In this document: positions 43,207 through 52,742 of the stretch, in pieces
Layout of the letters: the number at the start of each line of letters is the position of its first letter
How positions within the stretch are numbered: the stretch's first letter is position 1
Assembly (NCBI GenBank): GCA_964472305.1
Contig: CAYYJR010000019.1
Location: 24,431-88,430 of the forward strand
Length of the DNA: 64,000 nucleotides
Origin: CAYYJR01 sp964472305
GTDB taxonomy: Bacteria; Armatimonadota; Hebobacteria; CAIYQO01
Direction: 5' to 3'
Position numbers and translations under genes: made by a program
The notes under the pieces: generated by a model
Told to the model about the DNA's origin: nothing
Databases searched by the model: none
What the model saw: the letters and a program-made list of their open reading frames with translations, nothing else

Positions 43207-43471
43207 CAGTGGCTCGGAGAGGTGGAAATTGTTCCCGGAAAGAGGGGCAAGTCACTGATTTTCTCCATCCGTTCTCGACTCTTCCGGACGTTTGACTGGT
43301 CAGACTTGTGGTCGAAAACCGAGCGAAATCAGGGATGCTTGCGCCTGATTCGCAGATATCTGTCCCGGACGTGCCCGTGCTGGACTCAAGCCGTCCCGCT
43401 CTGGTAAGATACAGTGAATGACCAACCATTTATGGTGATGGCATGGAGTGGATTCTCCGGGCACGAGGCGC
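43207..43471 (+). promoter_or_regulatory. Long structured 5' leader of dacA, possible cis-acting RNA
   Basis: CCGGAAAGAG (43235-43244) pairs with CTCTTCCGG (43279-43287). GCGAAATCAGG (43323-43333) pairs with CCTGATTCGC (43344-43353), each with a single bulge. A palindrome TGACTGGTCA lies at 43293-43302. It does not match the ydaO/yuaA c-di-AMP riboswitch core, and no intrinsic terminator is seen before the start codon. It may be a regulatory leader or simply a long untranslated region. Confidence 0.45.
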
Positions 43472-44350
43472 ATGATCGATTCGTTCCGCTGGTTTTTACA
43501 GACGCTCTCGCCACGAAGCATCAACGATGTCATTGACATCTTCGTGGTGGCGCTGGGCATCTACCTGTTGCTGGGGTTGGTGCGCGGCACGCGCGCCGTT
43601 CAGCTCATCAAAGGTTTCGTCGCCGTCGCCGTCGTGGTGTTGATCACCGATATCCTCAACCTGCGTGTTACCCACTGGGCACTGTCGGTCATCCTGCAAA
43701 ACTGGGTGCTGGCGCTTATCATCCTTTTCCAACCTGAACTGCGCCTGGTGGTGGAACAGATCGGCCGCGGGCATATCATCCTCGATGCCTTTCGCGCCAC
43801 GAATGCCCCCGACAATGTCGGCGTGGTGAACGAGATCGTGCGCGCCACCCGCCGCCTGTCGGAAAAGAAGATCGGTGGTCTCATTGCCATCGAGCGCGAG
43901 GTGGGACTGAACGACATCATCTCCACCGGCCGCCAGATCGGCGGCACAGTGTCCAGCGAACTGTTGCAAACCATCTTTCACCCCGGCACCGCCATGCACG
44001 ACGGCGGCATCGTCATTCAAGGTCAGCAGGTAGCGGCGGCGATGTGCCTCTTTCCGCTGACGAATCATGATGACAGTCCGCGCTCCTACGGCACGCGCCA
44101 TCGCGCGGCCATCGGACTCAGCGAGTTGACCGACGCGGCCATCGTAGTGGTCTCCGAGGAGACGGGGGCAATTTCGCTTGCGCTAAGTGGACAATTGATC
44201 GGCAATCTGTCGGTGGAAGCCTTGAAGGAGAAGCTGCTGTCGCTGTTGCAGACGGGTGAGCCTGAGCAAGGCCGCTGGTTCTGGCGACGGGAGATTGCCA
44301 CACCGAAAACACCAGCCGTCGTGCCGCCACCCGAGGAGGCGCCACGATGA
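43472..44350 (+). CDS. dacA: Diadenylate cyclase DacA/CdaA
   Basis: Makes cyclic di-AMP from two ATP. The 292-residue protein has membrane helices in its first 90 residues (VALGIYLLLGLV, VAVAVVVLITDIL, LALIILFQPELR) and a DAC domain. The motif region reads AMHDGGIVIQ near 174 (DGG in place of the usual DGA) and GTRHRAAIG near 209, with ELTDAAIVVVSEETG. A Pro-rich tail follows. The start at 43472 with GAGG is preferred over 43448. It overlaps the YbbR regulator gene by ATGA, the classical cdaA-cdaR pair. c-di-AMP controls potassium and turgor; the CPA2 antiporter at 16278 is one conceivable target. Confidence 0.93.
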   Translation: MIDSFRWFLQTLSPRSINDVIDIFVVALGIYLLLGLVRGTRAVQLIKGFVAVAVVVLITDILNLRVTHWALSVILQNWVLALIILFQPELRLVVEQIGRGHIILDAFRATNAPDNVGVVNEIVRATRRLSEKKIGGLIAIEREVGLNDIISTGRQIGGTVSSELLQTIFHPGTAMHDGGIVIQGQQVAAAMCLFPLTNHDDSPRSYGTRHRAAIGLSELTDAAIVVVSEETGAISLALSGQLIGNLSVEALKEKLLSLLQTGEPEQGRWFWRREIATPKTPAVVPPPEEAPR

Positions 44351-45279
44351 TGCACTACGACCGTCCTACGCTGATCCTCGCTATCATCCTCGCTCTGTTC
44401 CTGTGGGCGTATGTGCGCATCACGCAGGATATGCCGCTCACGCGCCGGCCCATCCGCGAGGTAAAAGTGGTTATGGAAGGCCAGCTTGCGCGGATGAAAT
44501 CGACGCTGCATCCCAACGACATCACGCTGAAAAGGATCATCATCAAGGGTCCGGCGGAACTGGTGAACAACGTCTCGCGCGACGAAATCAAGGCGCGGGT
44601 CGATGTCAGCACGATCACCCGCGCCGGTGCCGATCAACTGCCGGTGATCATTGACGTGCCGCGCGGAGTGGAGGTGGAGGGCAGCCTGCCGCGAGTGCGG
44701 GTGACCACTATCGAGCTGGCGCAAAAGTCCTTCCCGGTTTCCATCACCTTTACCGCCGCGCCGCCGCCGGGCACCACCGTGGGGGAATACTTGCTGCAAC
44801 CCGCCGCCGTCACCGTGGAAGGACCTGACGACGTGTTGAAGCGCGTGAAATATGTGACGGTGCCGGTGGATCCAAACGATCAGATGCCGGCAGAGCTGGA
44901 TTTGGTGCCCCGACCGATCGATGCCGGCGGCGATCGCGTGGAGGGCATTCACGCGCTGACGCCCACCGTGCGGGTGCGCATGGCCTCACGTTCCGGGCCA
45001 CGCAGCACGCGCGAGGTGGCGGTGCGCGCGCCGGAACTGCGCCGACAGCCGCGGGGCGTGGCGGTGACTGTCGCCAAGGTGCGCCCGGACGTGGTCACGT
45101 TGAGCGGTGAGTCCGTCACACTCGACTTGCAGCCCGCCTATTTGGAAACCGATCCCATTGATGTCAGAAATGTCACCCAGGATACCTCGCGCACCGCCCA
45201 CCTGCGCATACCGCAGGGACTGAATGTGGTTGAGGGACCAAATGTCCGCGTCGATCTGCAGGTACAACGCCTGCCATGA
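44347..45279 (+). CDS. YbbR-domain protein (CdaR), regulator of DacA
   Basis: One N-terminal membrane helix (LILAIILALFLWAYVRIT) and a periplasmic region with repeated YbbR domains, each with DITLKRIIIKG, VTVEGPDDVLKRVK and VVTLSGESVTLDLQ-type strands, in 310 residues. CdaR binds the membrane diadenylate cyclase and modulates it. The gene overlaps dacA by four bases (ATGA), so translation is coupled. Confidence 0.9.
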   Translation: MMHYDRPTLILAIILALFLWAYVRITQDMPLTRRPIREVKVVMEGQLARMKSTLHPNDITLKRIIIKGPAELVNNVSRDEIKARVDVSTITRAGADQLPVIIDVPRGVEVEGSLPRVRVTTIELAQKSFPVSITFTAAPPPGTTVGEYLLQPAAVTVEGPDDVLKRVKYVTVPVDPNDQMPAELDLVPRPIDAGGDRVEGIHALTPTVRVRMASRSGPRSTREVAVRAPELRRQPRGVAVTVAKVRPDVVTLSGESVTLDLQPAYLETDPIDVRNVTQDTSRTAHLRIPQGLNVVEGPNVRVDLQVQRLP

Positions 45280-45324
45280 TGATACAGGGGAGCTCTACTT
45301 CGCAGAAGGAAGGGGGATTCGCAC

Positions 45325-45711
45325 ATGGCGCCTAACGTTATCGCCCTCGACATCCTGGCCTTGATCGGGGTGGTGCTCGTCATCGCTCATCTGCTGCTCG
45401 GGTATACGCACGGCTACCTGCTGTATTCCGGCTTCGGCTTTGTGATGCTGGGACTCTCGATGGTGTTCACCAAAGACCCGTTCTGCCTGACGCTGCAACT
45501 CGCCTCGATCCTGCTCTTCCTGCTGGGCTTGCTGGAAAGCTTCAACGCCAGCAAAGACCGGCTGGTGCAATTTCGCGCCGAACAACGTGACCGTGAAGAA
45601 GCCTTCGCCGAATTCCTTACCGCGGTGACGAAAAAAGAAGCGTTGGAAGAACGCCAGCAACAAGAAAAAGCCGCGGGAGCACAACCGGTGGAGGAAACGC
45701 GCGAGCAATAA
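45325..45711 (+). CDS. Small membrane protein with coiled-coil tail
   Basis: A 128-residue protein with three hydrophobic segments (ALDILALIGVVLVIAHLLLG, YLLYSGFGFVMLGLSMVF, LQLASILLFLLGLLESF) and then a charged helix, DREEAFAEFLTAVTKKEALE. I do not recognise a family. It is 45 bases after ybbR and could be in the same operon, with a link to c-di-AMP or the envelope only by position. Confidence 0.65.
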   Translation: MAPNVIALDILALIGVVLVIAHLLLGYTHGYLLYSGFGFVMLGLSMVFTKDPFCLTLQLASILLFLLGLLESFNASKDRLVQFRAEQRDREEAFAEFLTAVTKKEALEERQQQEKAAGAQPVEETREQ

Positions 45712-46072
45712 CCTGCTGCGCGCGCCACGAATTGCTGGCCAGTCGTGAGCCGTAGTGATTACTTTTACACCTGCATCGACCCGAACCCGGCCCTTTGGGC
45801 GTTCTTCTCACTCCTCCAGCGCCATTTCCAGTGCGGCGTGCACGCGATGGGGGAAGTGAGCAGTGTGCTGAGTATGCGCCTGACCCTTTTGATCAGTCAT
45901 CACTTGCCACAGATCAGGAATGGCGCACGGGTCAGCCAGCTCCAGGCACTTCTGGTGTCTTCTGCATGATGTTTCACGCCTGGACACATACTATGTGGTC
46001 GAGTGCTGCCCTGCAACGGCAGGAGATGCGACCAACCGACGACGCTTCGCTCTTTTGTATCTACTGAATGGT
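45712..46072. other. Convergent spacer
   Basis: Sequence between the small membrane protein and the convergent O-antigen ligase-like gene. No hairpin with a T-run and no convincing small gene is seen. Confidence 0.4.
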
Positions 46073-47482
46073 TTATTCGTCAATGGCAGCCGCGACGGCG
46101 AACAGGCTCCAGAAGAATCCGGCGCCCTCGATACGCCAGAAGTGGGCATCGGTCAGGTTCGCGAGCAGGAAGGTGGCGAGGCTGACGGCGATCGCCAGCC
46201 CGACGGCGCGCGGGAAGGGGGCACGGCGCCGGCGCGCGCGGCGCCAGCACCATGCCGTAGCCGCGATGACCAGCGCGGTGAAGGCCAGCGCGACGGGAAT
46301 GCCTTCGGCGGCAGCCCAATGCAGGCATTGATTGTGCGCGTTGCGCTGGGTGCGGGGCAAGCGCCGGAGCGCGGGATTCGCCAGCCGGTTCAAACTGTCC
46401 GATACCCCCGCGTCGCCGACTCCCCACCACGGCGCGGTACGCACAAGCGTCAGTGCGTTGCGATACAATTCAAGTCGCGCCACATCGGTGACGCCTTCCT
46501 CGGTCAGACGAAAGGTGAGTGGAAAATGCAGCACATAGGCATCCAGTGCTTGCAGCCCACCGGCCAGCCCCAGGCTGAGCGCGATCGCGAGCAGATACCG
46601 CTGGCGCGGCTCCAGCGCCATGCGCCCCAACACCAGCGCCGCCAGCAACGCCGACAGCGCCCATACCGGTACCGCCGGGTATACCACGATGACAAAGACG
46701 CCCACCACCGCCAGCGCGCCGATGCCCCAGCGAAATGAGACGCGCCAGCAGAACAGGCAACTAACCAGTCCGGCGACGAGAAATGCCGCGCGCGAGCGGG
46801 TGTACCACACACCGGCGGTAGTGAGTAAACCGCCCAGCAGCAACAGGATGCGGGCGACGCGCGCCGGCGGCATACGCAGCAGCGGGGGTATGATCCAGCA
46901 GGGGACGGCGGCGGCCAGCAGCGCCGCGGTGAGGTTGATGTAAGAGGTCAGCCCCTGCGCGCGCCAGCCATGGACGGACGCGATGCCGTCGGCCCACCCC
47001 CGATCGAGACCAGCGTACCAGCGCGTGAGCCCCAGCAGGTGCTGGACAACCGTGACGAGTGCCAGCACTGCCATGCCGGTGAGCGCACTGCCCCACGCGA
47101 GGCGTCCCAACCGCGGCTGGCCGGCGATGGCCAGGTACAGCAGCAATCCGCGCAGCATCGGCTCACTGTGCTGCCACAGGCGCAGTTCGTCGAAGCCGTC
47201 GCCCCGCGCCGCGCGCATGCTCGCCGCCAGCGCGGCGAGCGCCAGCACCCCCAGGCAAGCCCACCCGAGCGGATAGTCGCGCAAAGATCGCACCGCGCCC
47301 TGGCGCGCCAGTACCAGCAGCACCACGACCAGCGCGCCTTCGACCCACAACAGGCCATTCGGGTAGACCAGCGTCGCACCAAGGGACGGTCCCGACCACA
47401 ATCCCACCACCAGCAACCAGATAATCGCTGCCGCACGCGCAACCTCCCACCATGACGCAATGGCAGGCGGGTTGGCGGACAT
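46073..47482 (-). CDS. O-antigen ligase / Wzy-like membrane protein
   Basis: A 469-residue polytopic protein with about 12 helices and the Wzy_C/O-antigen ligase pattern, including AGVWYTRSRAAFLVAGLVSC and RTQRNAHNQCLHWAAAEGIP, whose HNxxL...E motif is typical of WaaL/Wzy enzymes. These join or polymerise surface polysaccharide units at the outer face of the inner membrane. The start at 47482 gives a clean first helix, but no strong ribosome site is seen; longer starts to 47578 are possible. No glycosyltransferase cluster is adjacent. Confidence 0.8.
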   Translation of the reverse strand: MSANPPAIASWWEVARAAAIIWLLVVGLWSGPSLGATLVYPNGLLWVEGALVVVLLVLARQGAVRSLRDYPLGWACLGVLALAALAASMRAARGDGFDELRLWQHSEPMLRGLLLYLAIAGQPRLGRLAWGSALTGMAVLALVTVVQHLLGLTRWYAGLDRGWADGIASVHGWRAQGLTSYINLTAALLAAAVPCWIIPPLLRMPPARVARILLLLGGLLTTAGVWYTRSRAAFLVAGLVSCLFCWRVSFRWGIGALAVVGVFVIVVYPAVPVWALSALLAALVLGRMALEPRQRYLLAIALSLGLAGGLQALDAYVLHFPLTFRLTEEGVTDVARLELYRNALTLVRTAPWWGVGDAGVSDSLNRLANPALRRLPRTQRNAHNQCLHWAAAEGIPVALAFTALVIAATAWCWRRARRRRAPFPRAVGLAIAVSLATFLLANLTDAHFWRIEGAGFFWSLFAVAAAIDE

Positions 47483-47741
47483 GAATTGCTCGGTGGGATC
47501 CGTGGTGTGCAGCACGTTACACTCCAGGTGGTTATCGGTAATCCGTGGCATTATGCCATGCCCGCGCGTGATTGCCAAGCCGATAATGGAAACGAACGCG
47601 CGGAAATGCGATAGCAGGCAAGAAAATACACGACGGATGTGGGCGATTGCATTATAATAGAGAGGGTTTCTTCGACGGCAATAATAATCAGGCGCTGACC
47701 GGAGAAATACCTAAGCCGCAAGCCAGTATGGGAGTGAATGG

Positions 47742-48308
47742 ATGACAGACGAGAAACGTGAAGACGTGACACCGGAAACCGCGGCGGATATCGCCGAATC
47801 CGCGGAGTGCTATATCAGCCAGGAAGACGCCATCGAGTTGCGGGCGGCGCTCAGCCAGGCCCAGCAGGAGCTGGCGGAAGCGAAGAACAATTACCTGCGT
47901 GCGCACGCGGATTTCGACAACTTTCGCAAGCGTATGCGCACCGAACGCGACCAGGAATTCGGCCGCGGCAGTGACCGCGCACTGGCGGAATTGCTGCCCA
48001 TCATCGACAACTTCGAGCGCGCGCTGGCGGCAATCAACGAAACCAGCACCGTGGAATCGTTGTCGCAAGGCATCGTGATGATTTATCGCGATATGCTGCA
48101 ACTGCTCGAACGCTATAGCATTACCCCGATGGAGGTGGAAGGCAAGCCGTTTGACCCGCAGTTCCACGATGCCATCGCTCGCGTGCCCACCGACGCGGCA
48201 CCGGAGCACACCATCATCGCGCAAATTCAACGCGGCTACCTGAAAAACGGCGACACCTTCCGTCCCGCGAAAGTGGCGGTGGCCGTATTGCCGGAGAACG
48301 AACAATAA
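47742..48308 (+). CDS. grpE: Nucleotide exchange factor GrpE
   Basis: Co-chaperone that releases ADP from DnaK. The 188-residue length and LRAHADFDNFRKRMRTERDQ, ALAELLPIIDNFERALA and VEGKPFDPQFHDAIARV are characteristic, with an acidic N-terminal tail and coiled coil. A perfect TATAAT lies at 47653-47658 without a clear -35. dnaK and dnaJ are not adjacent, so the heat-shock genes are dispersed here. No CIRCE element is visible. Confidence 0.95.
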   Translation: MTDEKREDVTPETAADIAESAECYISQEDAIELRAALSQAQQELAEAKNNYLRAHADFDNFRKRMRTERDQEFGRGSDRALAELLPIIDNFERALAAINETSTVESLSQGIVMIYRDMLQLLERYSITPMEVEGKPFDPQFHDAIARVPTDAAPEHTIIAQIQRGYLKNGDTFRPAKVAVAVLPENEQ

Positions 48309-48317
48309 TCCAATCCC

Positions 48318-48788
48318 ATGGCTGATCGCCCGAGACGAGGACCGATGACGCAGCCCACAGACGACCAGGAAATATTGCACCGCACGCTCCGTGGTATCGC
48401 CCTATGGCTGCGCATCGGCATCGGGTTGTTCTGGCTATCGTTGGCCGGCGTGCTCTATGCCATGGTGACGGTGTCCTCGCAATTAGCCCGTCTCTCCTAC
48501 GTCGGTGTGCTGGGCGGCATGCTCATCATCCTGCTCAGTTACCTCTTCGTGCTGCTCGAGCCCCAGGCTATTGCCGACCGCCGGATCAAGGTATTGCTGG
48601 CGGTATCATATGGGAATTTCGTGTTGCTCTCGGTGCTGCTCGCATTCCCGCGGGCATGGCCGCGACTCGTATTGCGCGCCGTGTTGCTCGCTGGCGGCAT
48701 CACGCTGCTGACACTGGCGTTGCGTCGCAACCACCGCGTCCTTTTCGTCCTCGCCTTCGCCTTGCTGCTGCTCGCCAACCTGGCGTAG
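48318..48788 (+). CDS. Small four-helix membrane protein
   Basis: About 156 residues, strongly hydrophobic with four predicted membrane segments (GIGLFWLSLAGVLYAMV, VGVLGGMLIILLSYLFVLL, NFVLLSVLLAFPRAWP, HRVLFVLAFALLLLANL). I do not recognise it. It begins 9 bases after grpE, so it is probably cotranscribed. An ATG at 48345 is an alternative start. Confidence 0.65.
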   Translation: MADRPRRGPMTQPTDDQEILHRTLRGIALWLRIGIGLFWLSLAGVLYAMVTVSSQLARLSYVGVLGGMLIILLSYLFVLLEPQAIADRRIKVLLAVSYGNFVLLSVLLAFPRAWPRLVLRAVLLAGGITLLTLALRRNHRVLFVLAFALLLLANLA

Positions 48789-48799
48789 TCCGTCGCTGA

Positions 48800-50128
48800 T
48801 TACCCTTGCTGCTGCCACCATTTCAACGCGTCGCCGACGGCATAGAGCGAACCGGTGAGGCAGAGCAGTTCGGTGGGGGCGACCGCGGCGAGTGCGTGTC
48901 GCAGCGCGGTCGCGACGTTGGGCGCCGTTGTGCATGGTACACCCAGCGCGCGTGCGGCGGCGAGGAGCTCGTCCGGCGGCACGGCGCGCGGCGTGGCGGC
49001 GGCGGTGAGTACGAACCGGGCGGCGTGCGGCGCGAGTTGAGCCAACATCCGCTGCCAGTCTTTCTCACGAGCAAAGCCGAGTACAAAGACGCGCGGACGG
49101 CCCGGAAAGTGCCGGTCGAGTGCCGCCGTCAGCGCATCTACGGCGGCAGGATCATGCGCGCCGTCCAGCAGCAACAGCGGCTCCGCGCGCAACACCTGCA
49201 GGCGGCCCGGCCAGCACACGCCGGCAAGACCAGCGCGGATGGCGTCGGCGGTAATCGGTTCGCTGACTTCGCGCAGGCACTCCGCCAGCCCCACCGCTAC
49301 CGCTGCGTTGACGAGTTGATGCGCGCCTAGCAGCGGGCAGTCGAGGTCGGTATACCGGTCCAGCCGGCCCGTGATGCTGAAGCGCTGGCCGCCGGGTGTC
49401 ACCTGTGCGCCGGGCTCCACGCGTATCTCCGCGCCCACCCGGTAGAGCGAACAACCCCGCGCGTCCGCCACTTGCGCGAGCACCGCGGCGGCGTCGGGTG
49501 TTTGCGGCGCGCTTACCACCGGCGCGCCTGATTTGATGATGCCTGCCTTTTCCGCGGCGATCAACGCGACGGTGTCGCCCAGTTCGACGGTATGATCGAG
49601 AGCGATGGTGGTGATGGCGGTGGCTAACGGCTGCACCACGTTCGTCGCGTCCAACCGTCCGCCCATACCCGTCTCCAGCACCACGATGTCGGTCTGTTGC
49701 CGCGCGAACCACAGAAAGGCGATCAGCACGCACACCTCGAAGAACGTCGGCGCGCCGTTGGGTAGCGGACGCATCGCTTCGATGAGCGGGCGCAACTCCG
49801 TCATGATCGCGGCGAAATCCGCTTCGCCGATCAAGGCGTCATCGATGCGGATGCGTTCGCGGAAATCAACCAGGTGGGGTTTGGTGTAGAGGCCGACACG
49901 GCGCCCGGCGGCGCGCAGTATAGCGGCGATCATCACCGCCGTCGAACCTTTGCCTTTGGTACCGGCCAGATGCACGCAACGTAATCCCGCTTGCGGATTT
50001 CCCGCGCGTGCCAGCGCGTCGCGCATACGATCGAGATTGAGATAGGCCGTCATCGCGGTCTGCGCGGGGGTCTTTTCGTAATCGACTAACCCGAACAGAT
50101 AGGCCATCGCATCGGAAAACGTCATCAC
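48800..50128 (-). CDS. folC: Bifunctional folylpolyglutamate synthase / dihydrofolate synthase FolC
   Basis: Adds glutamate to dihydropteroate and to folates. The 442-residue Mur-ligase-like protein has the P-loop AGTKGKGSTAVMI near residue 56, TKPHLVDFRERIRID, LETGMGGRLDATNVV and LDGAHDPAAVDAL, all typical of FolC. It converges with the small membrane protein and is followed upstream by a small zinc-ribbon gene in the same direction. The methionine pair at the start leaves 50128 or 50125 open. Confidence 0.95.
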   Translation of the reverse strand: MMTFSDAMAYLFGLVDYEKTPAQTAMTAYLNLDRMRDALARAGNPQAGLRCVHLAGTKGKGSTAVMIAAILRAAGRRVGLYTKPHLVDFRERIRIDDALIGEADFAAIMTELRPLIEAMRPLPNGAPTFFEVCVLIAFLWFARQQTDIVVLETGMGGRLDATNVVQPLATAITTIALDHTVELGDTVALIAAEKAGIIKSGAPVVSAPQTPDAAAVLAQVADARGCSLYRVGAEIRVEPGAQVTPGGQRFSITGRLDRYTDLDCPLLGAHQLVNAAVAVGLAECLREVSEPITADAIRAGLAGVCWPGRLQVLRAEPLLLLDGAHDPAAVDALTAALDRHFPGRPRVFVLGFAREKDWQRMLAQLAPHAARFVLTAAATPRAVPPDELLAAARALGVPCTTAPNVATALRHALAAVAPTELLCLTGSLYAVGDALKWWQQQG

Positions 50129-50174
50129 ACCGCACAGTGTACGGAATGCCTCCGGCGTCCGTCAACTGATGCAC

Positions 50175-50381
50175 TCAGGCTGCATCCGCCGGCCGCGTAT
50201 CGCGCGTGGTCCACGCGCAATCCGTGCAGATCACGCCTTTCCCGCGATGACGCAGGGAGTGGAAGCTGCGGCAGGAGGGGCAGACGGTGACCATTTCGGT
50301 GAGCATGGTTGTCTTGCTGGTGTGTGGATCGTCCAGAATGCCCAGACGTATCTCTTCAATATAGGGTGTCAGCCGTTCCAT
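50175..50381 (-). CDS. Small zinc-ribbon protein
   Basis: About 68 residues with CPSC and CTDC separated by 15 residues, a single zinc ribbon (VCPSCRSFHSLRHRGKGVIC). The start may be 50381 or 50387. It precedes folC by 46 bases and may be cotranscribed. I do not recognise a family; RNA or protein binding is possible. Confidence 0.65.
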   Translation of the reverse strand: MERLTPYIEEIRLGILDDPHTSKTTMLTEMVTVCPSCRSFHSLRHRGKGVICTDCAWTTRDTRPADAA

Positions 50382-50519
50382 CGTCACTCCTCCTTCCAGA
50401 TCTGATTGCAGCTCCAGTGTAACTGGATTGCATTAACAATACCCGCGAAATATGACAATCGTGTGAGCAAATACAGACAAGATGATGTGCTTCAGTTAAA
50501 ATAAGGTCGTAAAGGGCTG

Positions 50520-51668
50520 ATGGCGCGGGGTATGAAAAACGTCACTCGCGCGGGTGGCCCGTCTGACAAGATGACCGACCAATATATACCCACAACTCAA
50601 CCCGATCCCACCGGGTGCTTTCCCAGCGAGTTGGCGGCGTTGATCGCGGCGCACGGCGCGCCGGCGTTTCGCGGTAAACAGCTCTTTTCCTGGTTGCATA
50701 AGCGGTTGGCAATGGAGTTCGACGAAATGACCGATCTGCCCGTTGAACTGCGCTGTACGCTCGCCGATGCCTACCGGCTGACGGTGTTGCGCACCGCGCA
50801 CACCGCCGCCGCGCCGGACGGCACGGTAAAATACCTGTTCACCCTGGCGGATGGGCACACGGTGGAAACGGTACTCATCCCCGCGCGTATGCGCGCCACG
50901 GTATGCGTCTCCACCCAGGTGGGCTGCCCATTCGGCTGCGTGTTTTGCGCCACCGGCCAGAGCGGCTTCATCCGCAACCTGACCGCGGCGGAGATCGTGC
51001 AGCAAGTGTACCGCGTGCAGGCGGTACTGCCCGCGGACCGCCGCGTGACAAACATCGTCTACATGGGCATGGGAGAACCGCTGGCGAACTACGACGCCGT
51101 GTTGCGCTCGGTGCGGCTGCTCATCCACCCGCTCGGGCTTGACCTGGCGCAACGGCATATTACCCTCTCCACCGTCGGCATCACTCCGGGCATCGAACGG
51201 CTGGCGGAAGAGGGGTTGCAGGTAAATTTAGCGCTCTCGTTGCACGCGCCCACCCAGGCGGCGCGCGTGAAGCTGGTGCCTGTCGCGAAGAAATACGACC
51301 TCGACGGCTTGCTCGCTGCAGTGCGCCACTACGTGCGCCGCACCGGACGCAAAGCGACCTTCGAATATACCGTGGTGCCCGGCGGCAACGACGCAGATGC
51401 GGATGCCGCCGCGCTGGCGCAGCTCACCCGCGGATTGCAGTGCCTGGTGAACGTGATTCCGCTCAACCCCAACGAAGGTCTGCCCGCCGGTATGAAGCTC
51501 TCTGCCAACGAACTGCTCACCGCCGCCGAATGTTTCGCCGATGCCGTGCGCCGCCACGGCGCCGAGGTCGCCCTGCGTCGCTCCCGCGGCGGCGAGGTCA
51601 CCGGCGCCTGCGGCCAGCTTCGCCGCCGCACGGAAACCGGCACGGAAATGCGGAAGGACGAACACTGA
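50520..51668 (+). CDS. rlmN: 23S rRNA (adenine-C2503)-methyltransferase RlmN
   Basis: Radical-SAM enzyme that methylates A2503 of 23S rRNA and A37 of some tRNAs. In the 382-residue protein the CxxxCxxC cluster is GCPFGCVFCATGQSG, followed by VYMGMGEPLANYDAV, STVGITPGI and NVIPLNPNEG. The late Cys in VTGACGQLR is the resolving cysteine, and a Cys-containing loop lies before the cluster. A start at 50571 is possible; GTAAAGGG precedes 50520. Confidence 0.93.
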   Translation: MARGMKNVTRAGGPSDKMTDQYIPTTQPDPTGCFPSELAALIAAHGAPAFRGKQLFSWLHKRLAMEFDEMTDLPVELRCTLADAYRLTVLRTAHTAAAPDGTVKYLFTLADGHTVETVLIPARMRATVCVSTQVGCPFGCVFCATGQSGFIRNLTAAEIVQQVYRVQAVLPADRRVTNIVYMGMGEPLANYDAVLRSVRLLIHPLGLDLAQRHITLSTVGITPGIERLAEEGLQVNLALSLHAPTQAARVKLVPVAKKYDLDGLLAAVRHYVRRTGRKATFEYTVVPGGNDADADAAALAQLTRGLQCLVNVIPLNPNEGLPAGMKLSANELLTAAECFADAVRRHGAEVALRRSRGGEVTGACGQLRRRTETGTEMRKDEH

Positions 51669-51774
51669 TCCTGAGCGCATGGAGCGTGGTCGCTGCCGCG
51701 CCACAGCTCTACGCGCCATGCGAGGTGTTTGACCCATCCGCCCCTCGCCCGTATAATGCCCGTGGGAGTGAACG

Positions 51775-52713
51775 ATGGGGAAACCGACGGTATTTATTGA
51801 CGGCGAGGTGGGCACGACCGGGTTGCAGATACGGGCGCGGCTGCGAGGGCGCGACGATCTGGAACTGCTGAGCATCGCGCAGGAGAAGCGGAAGGACGCG
51901 GGGGAGCGGCGACGGTTGTTGAACGCCGTGGATTGCGCCGTGCTCTGCCTGCCAGACGACGCGGCGCGCGAGGCGGTAGCGATGATCGAGAATCCAGCGG
52001 TGCGCGTGCTGGATGCCAGCACCGCCCACCGCGTGCAGCCGGGGTGGATTTACGGCTTTCCCGAACTGCTGCCGGGGCAAGAGGAGCGGGTTCGCGCGGC
52101 CACGCGCGTGGCGGTGCCCGGGTGTTACCCGACCGGCATGCTGGCGTTGGTACGGCCGCTGGTCGATGCCGGGTTGCTGGCGGCGGAAACGCGAGTGGCG
52201 ATCTTCGCCGTTTCCGGCTATTCCGGCGGCGGCCGCAAGATGATCGAGGCGTTCGAGCAGGACGGCCCCGACCACATTGCCGATCCGTACCGGCTCTACG
52301 CTCTCGAAATGGCGCACAAGCACGTACCGGAGATGCACGCCTACTCCGGACTGCACGATCCGCCGCTGTTCGTGCCCGCGGTGGGCGCCTTTCGCCAGGG
52401 CATGCTGGTGCAGGTGCCGTTGTTCGGGGTGTCGGGACGCGTGGCGCACGCCGCGCTGGTTGCACGCTTCCAGGGACGGCGCTTCGTGCGGGTGATGCCT
52501 TTCGATGTGCCGGTAAAGACGCTGGCGCCCGACGAGCTGAACGGCACCAACCTGCTGGAACTGTATGTTTTCGAGAACGCAGCGCACAGCCAGACGTTGC
52601 TGGTGGCGCGACTCGACAACCTGGGCAAAGGCGCGTCCGGCGCTGCCGTACAAAACCTGGACCTGCTGCTCGGTCTCGACGGCACGCGGGATTATCGTAT
52701 TATGGAAGACTGA
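51775..52713 (+). CDS. argC: N-acetyl-gamma-glutamyl-phosphate reductase (type 2)
   Basis: Third step of arginine synthesis, making N-acetylglutamate semialdehyde with NADPH. The 312-residue protein is the short type-2 form: IDGEVGTTGLQIRARL (about 8-23), CLPDDAAREAV, and VPGCYPTGMLALVRPL with the catalytic Cys, then AVSGYSGGGRKMIE and HVPEMHAYSGL. No other arg gene is adjacent, so the pathway is scattered. A palindromic terminator follows at 52743. Confidence 0.93.
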   Translation: MGKPTVFIDGEVGTTGLQIRARLRGRDDLELLSIAQEKRKDAGERRRLLNAVDCAVLCLPDDAAREAVAMIENPAVRVLDASTAHRVQPGWIYGFPELLPGQEERVRAATRVAVPGCYPTGMLALVRPLVDAGLLAAETRVAIFAVSGYSGGGRKMIEAFEQDGPDHIADPYRLYALEMAHKHVPEMHAYSGLHDPPLFVPAVGAFRQGMLVQVPLFGVSGRVAHAALVARFQGRRFVRVMPFDVPVKTLAPDELNGTNLLELYVFENAAHSQTLLVARLDNLGKGASGAAVQNLDLLLGLDGTRDYRIMED

Positions 52714-52742
52714 ACCGGCGCGGAAGCGAGCGGCAAAACGGT

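Noticed and set aside
43207..43471. Known c-di-AMP riboswitch (ydaO/yuaA) upstream of dacA
   Set aside because: The conserved core elements of that class are not visible; the leader is only recorded as a candidate structured RNA.
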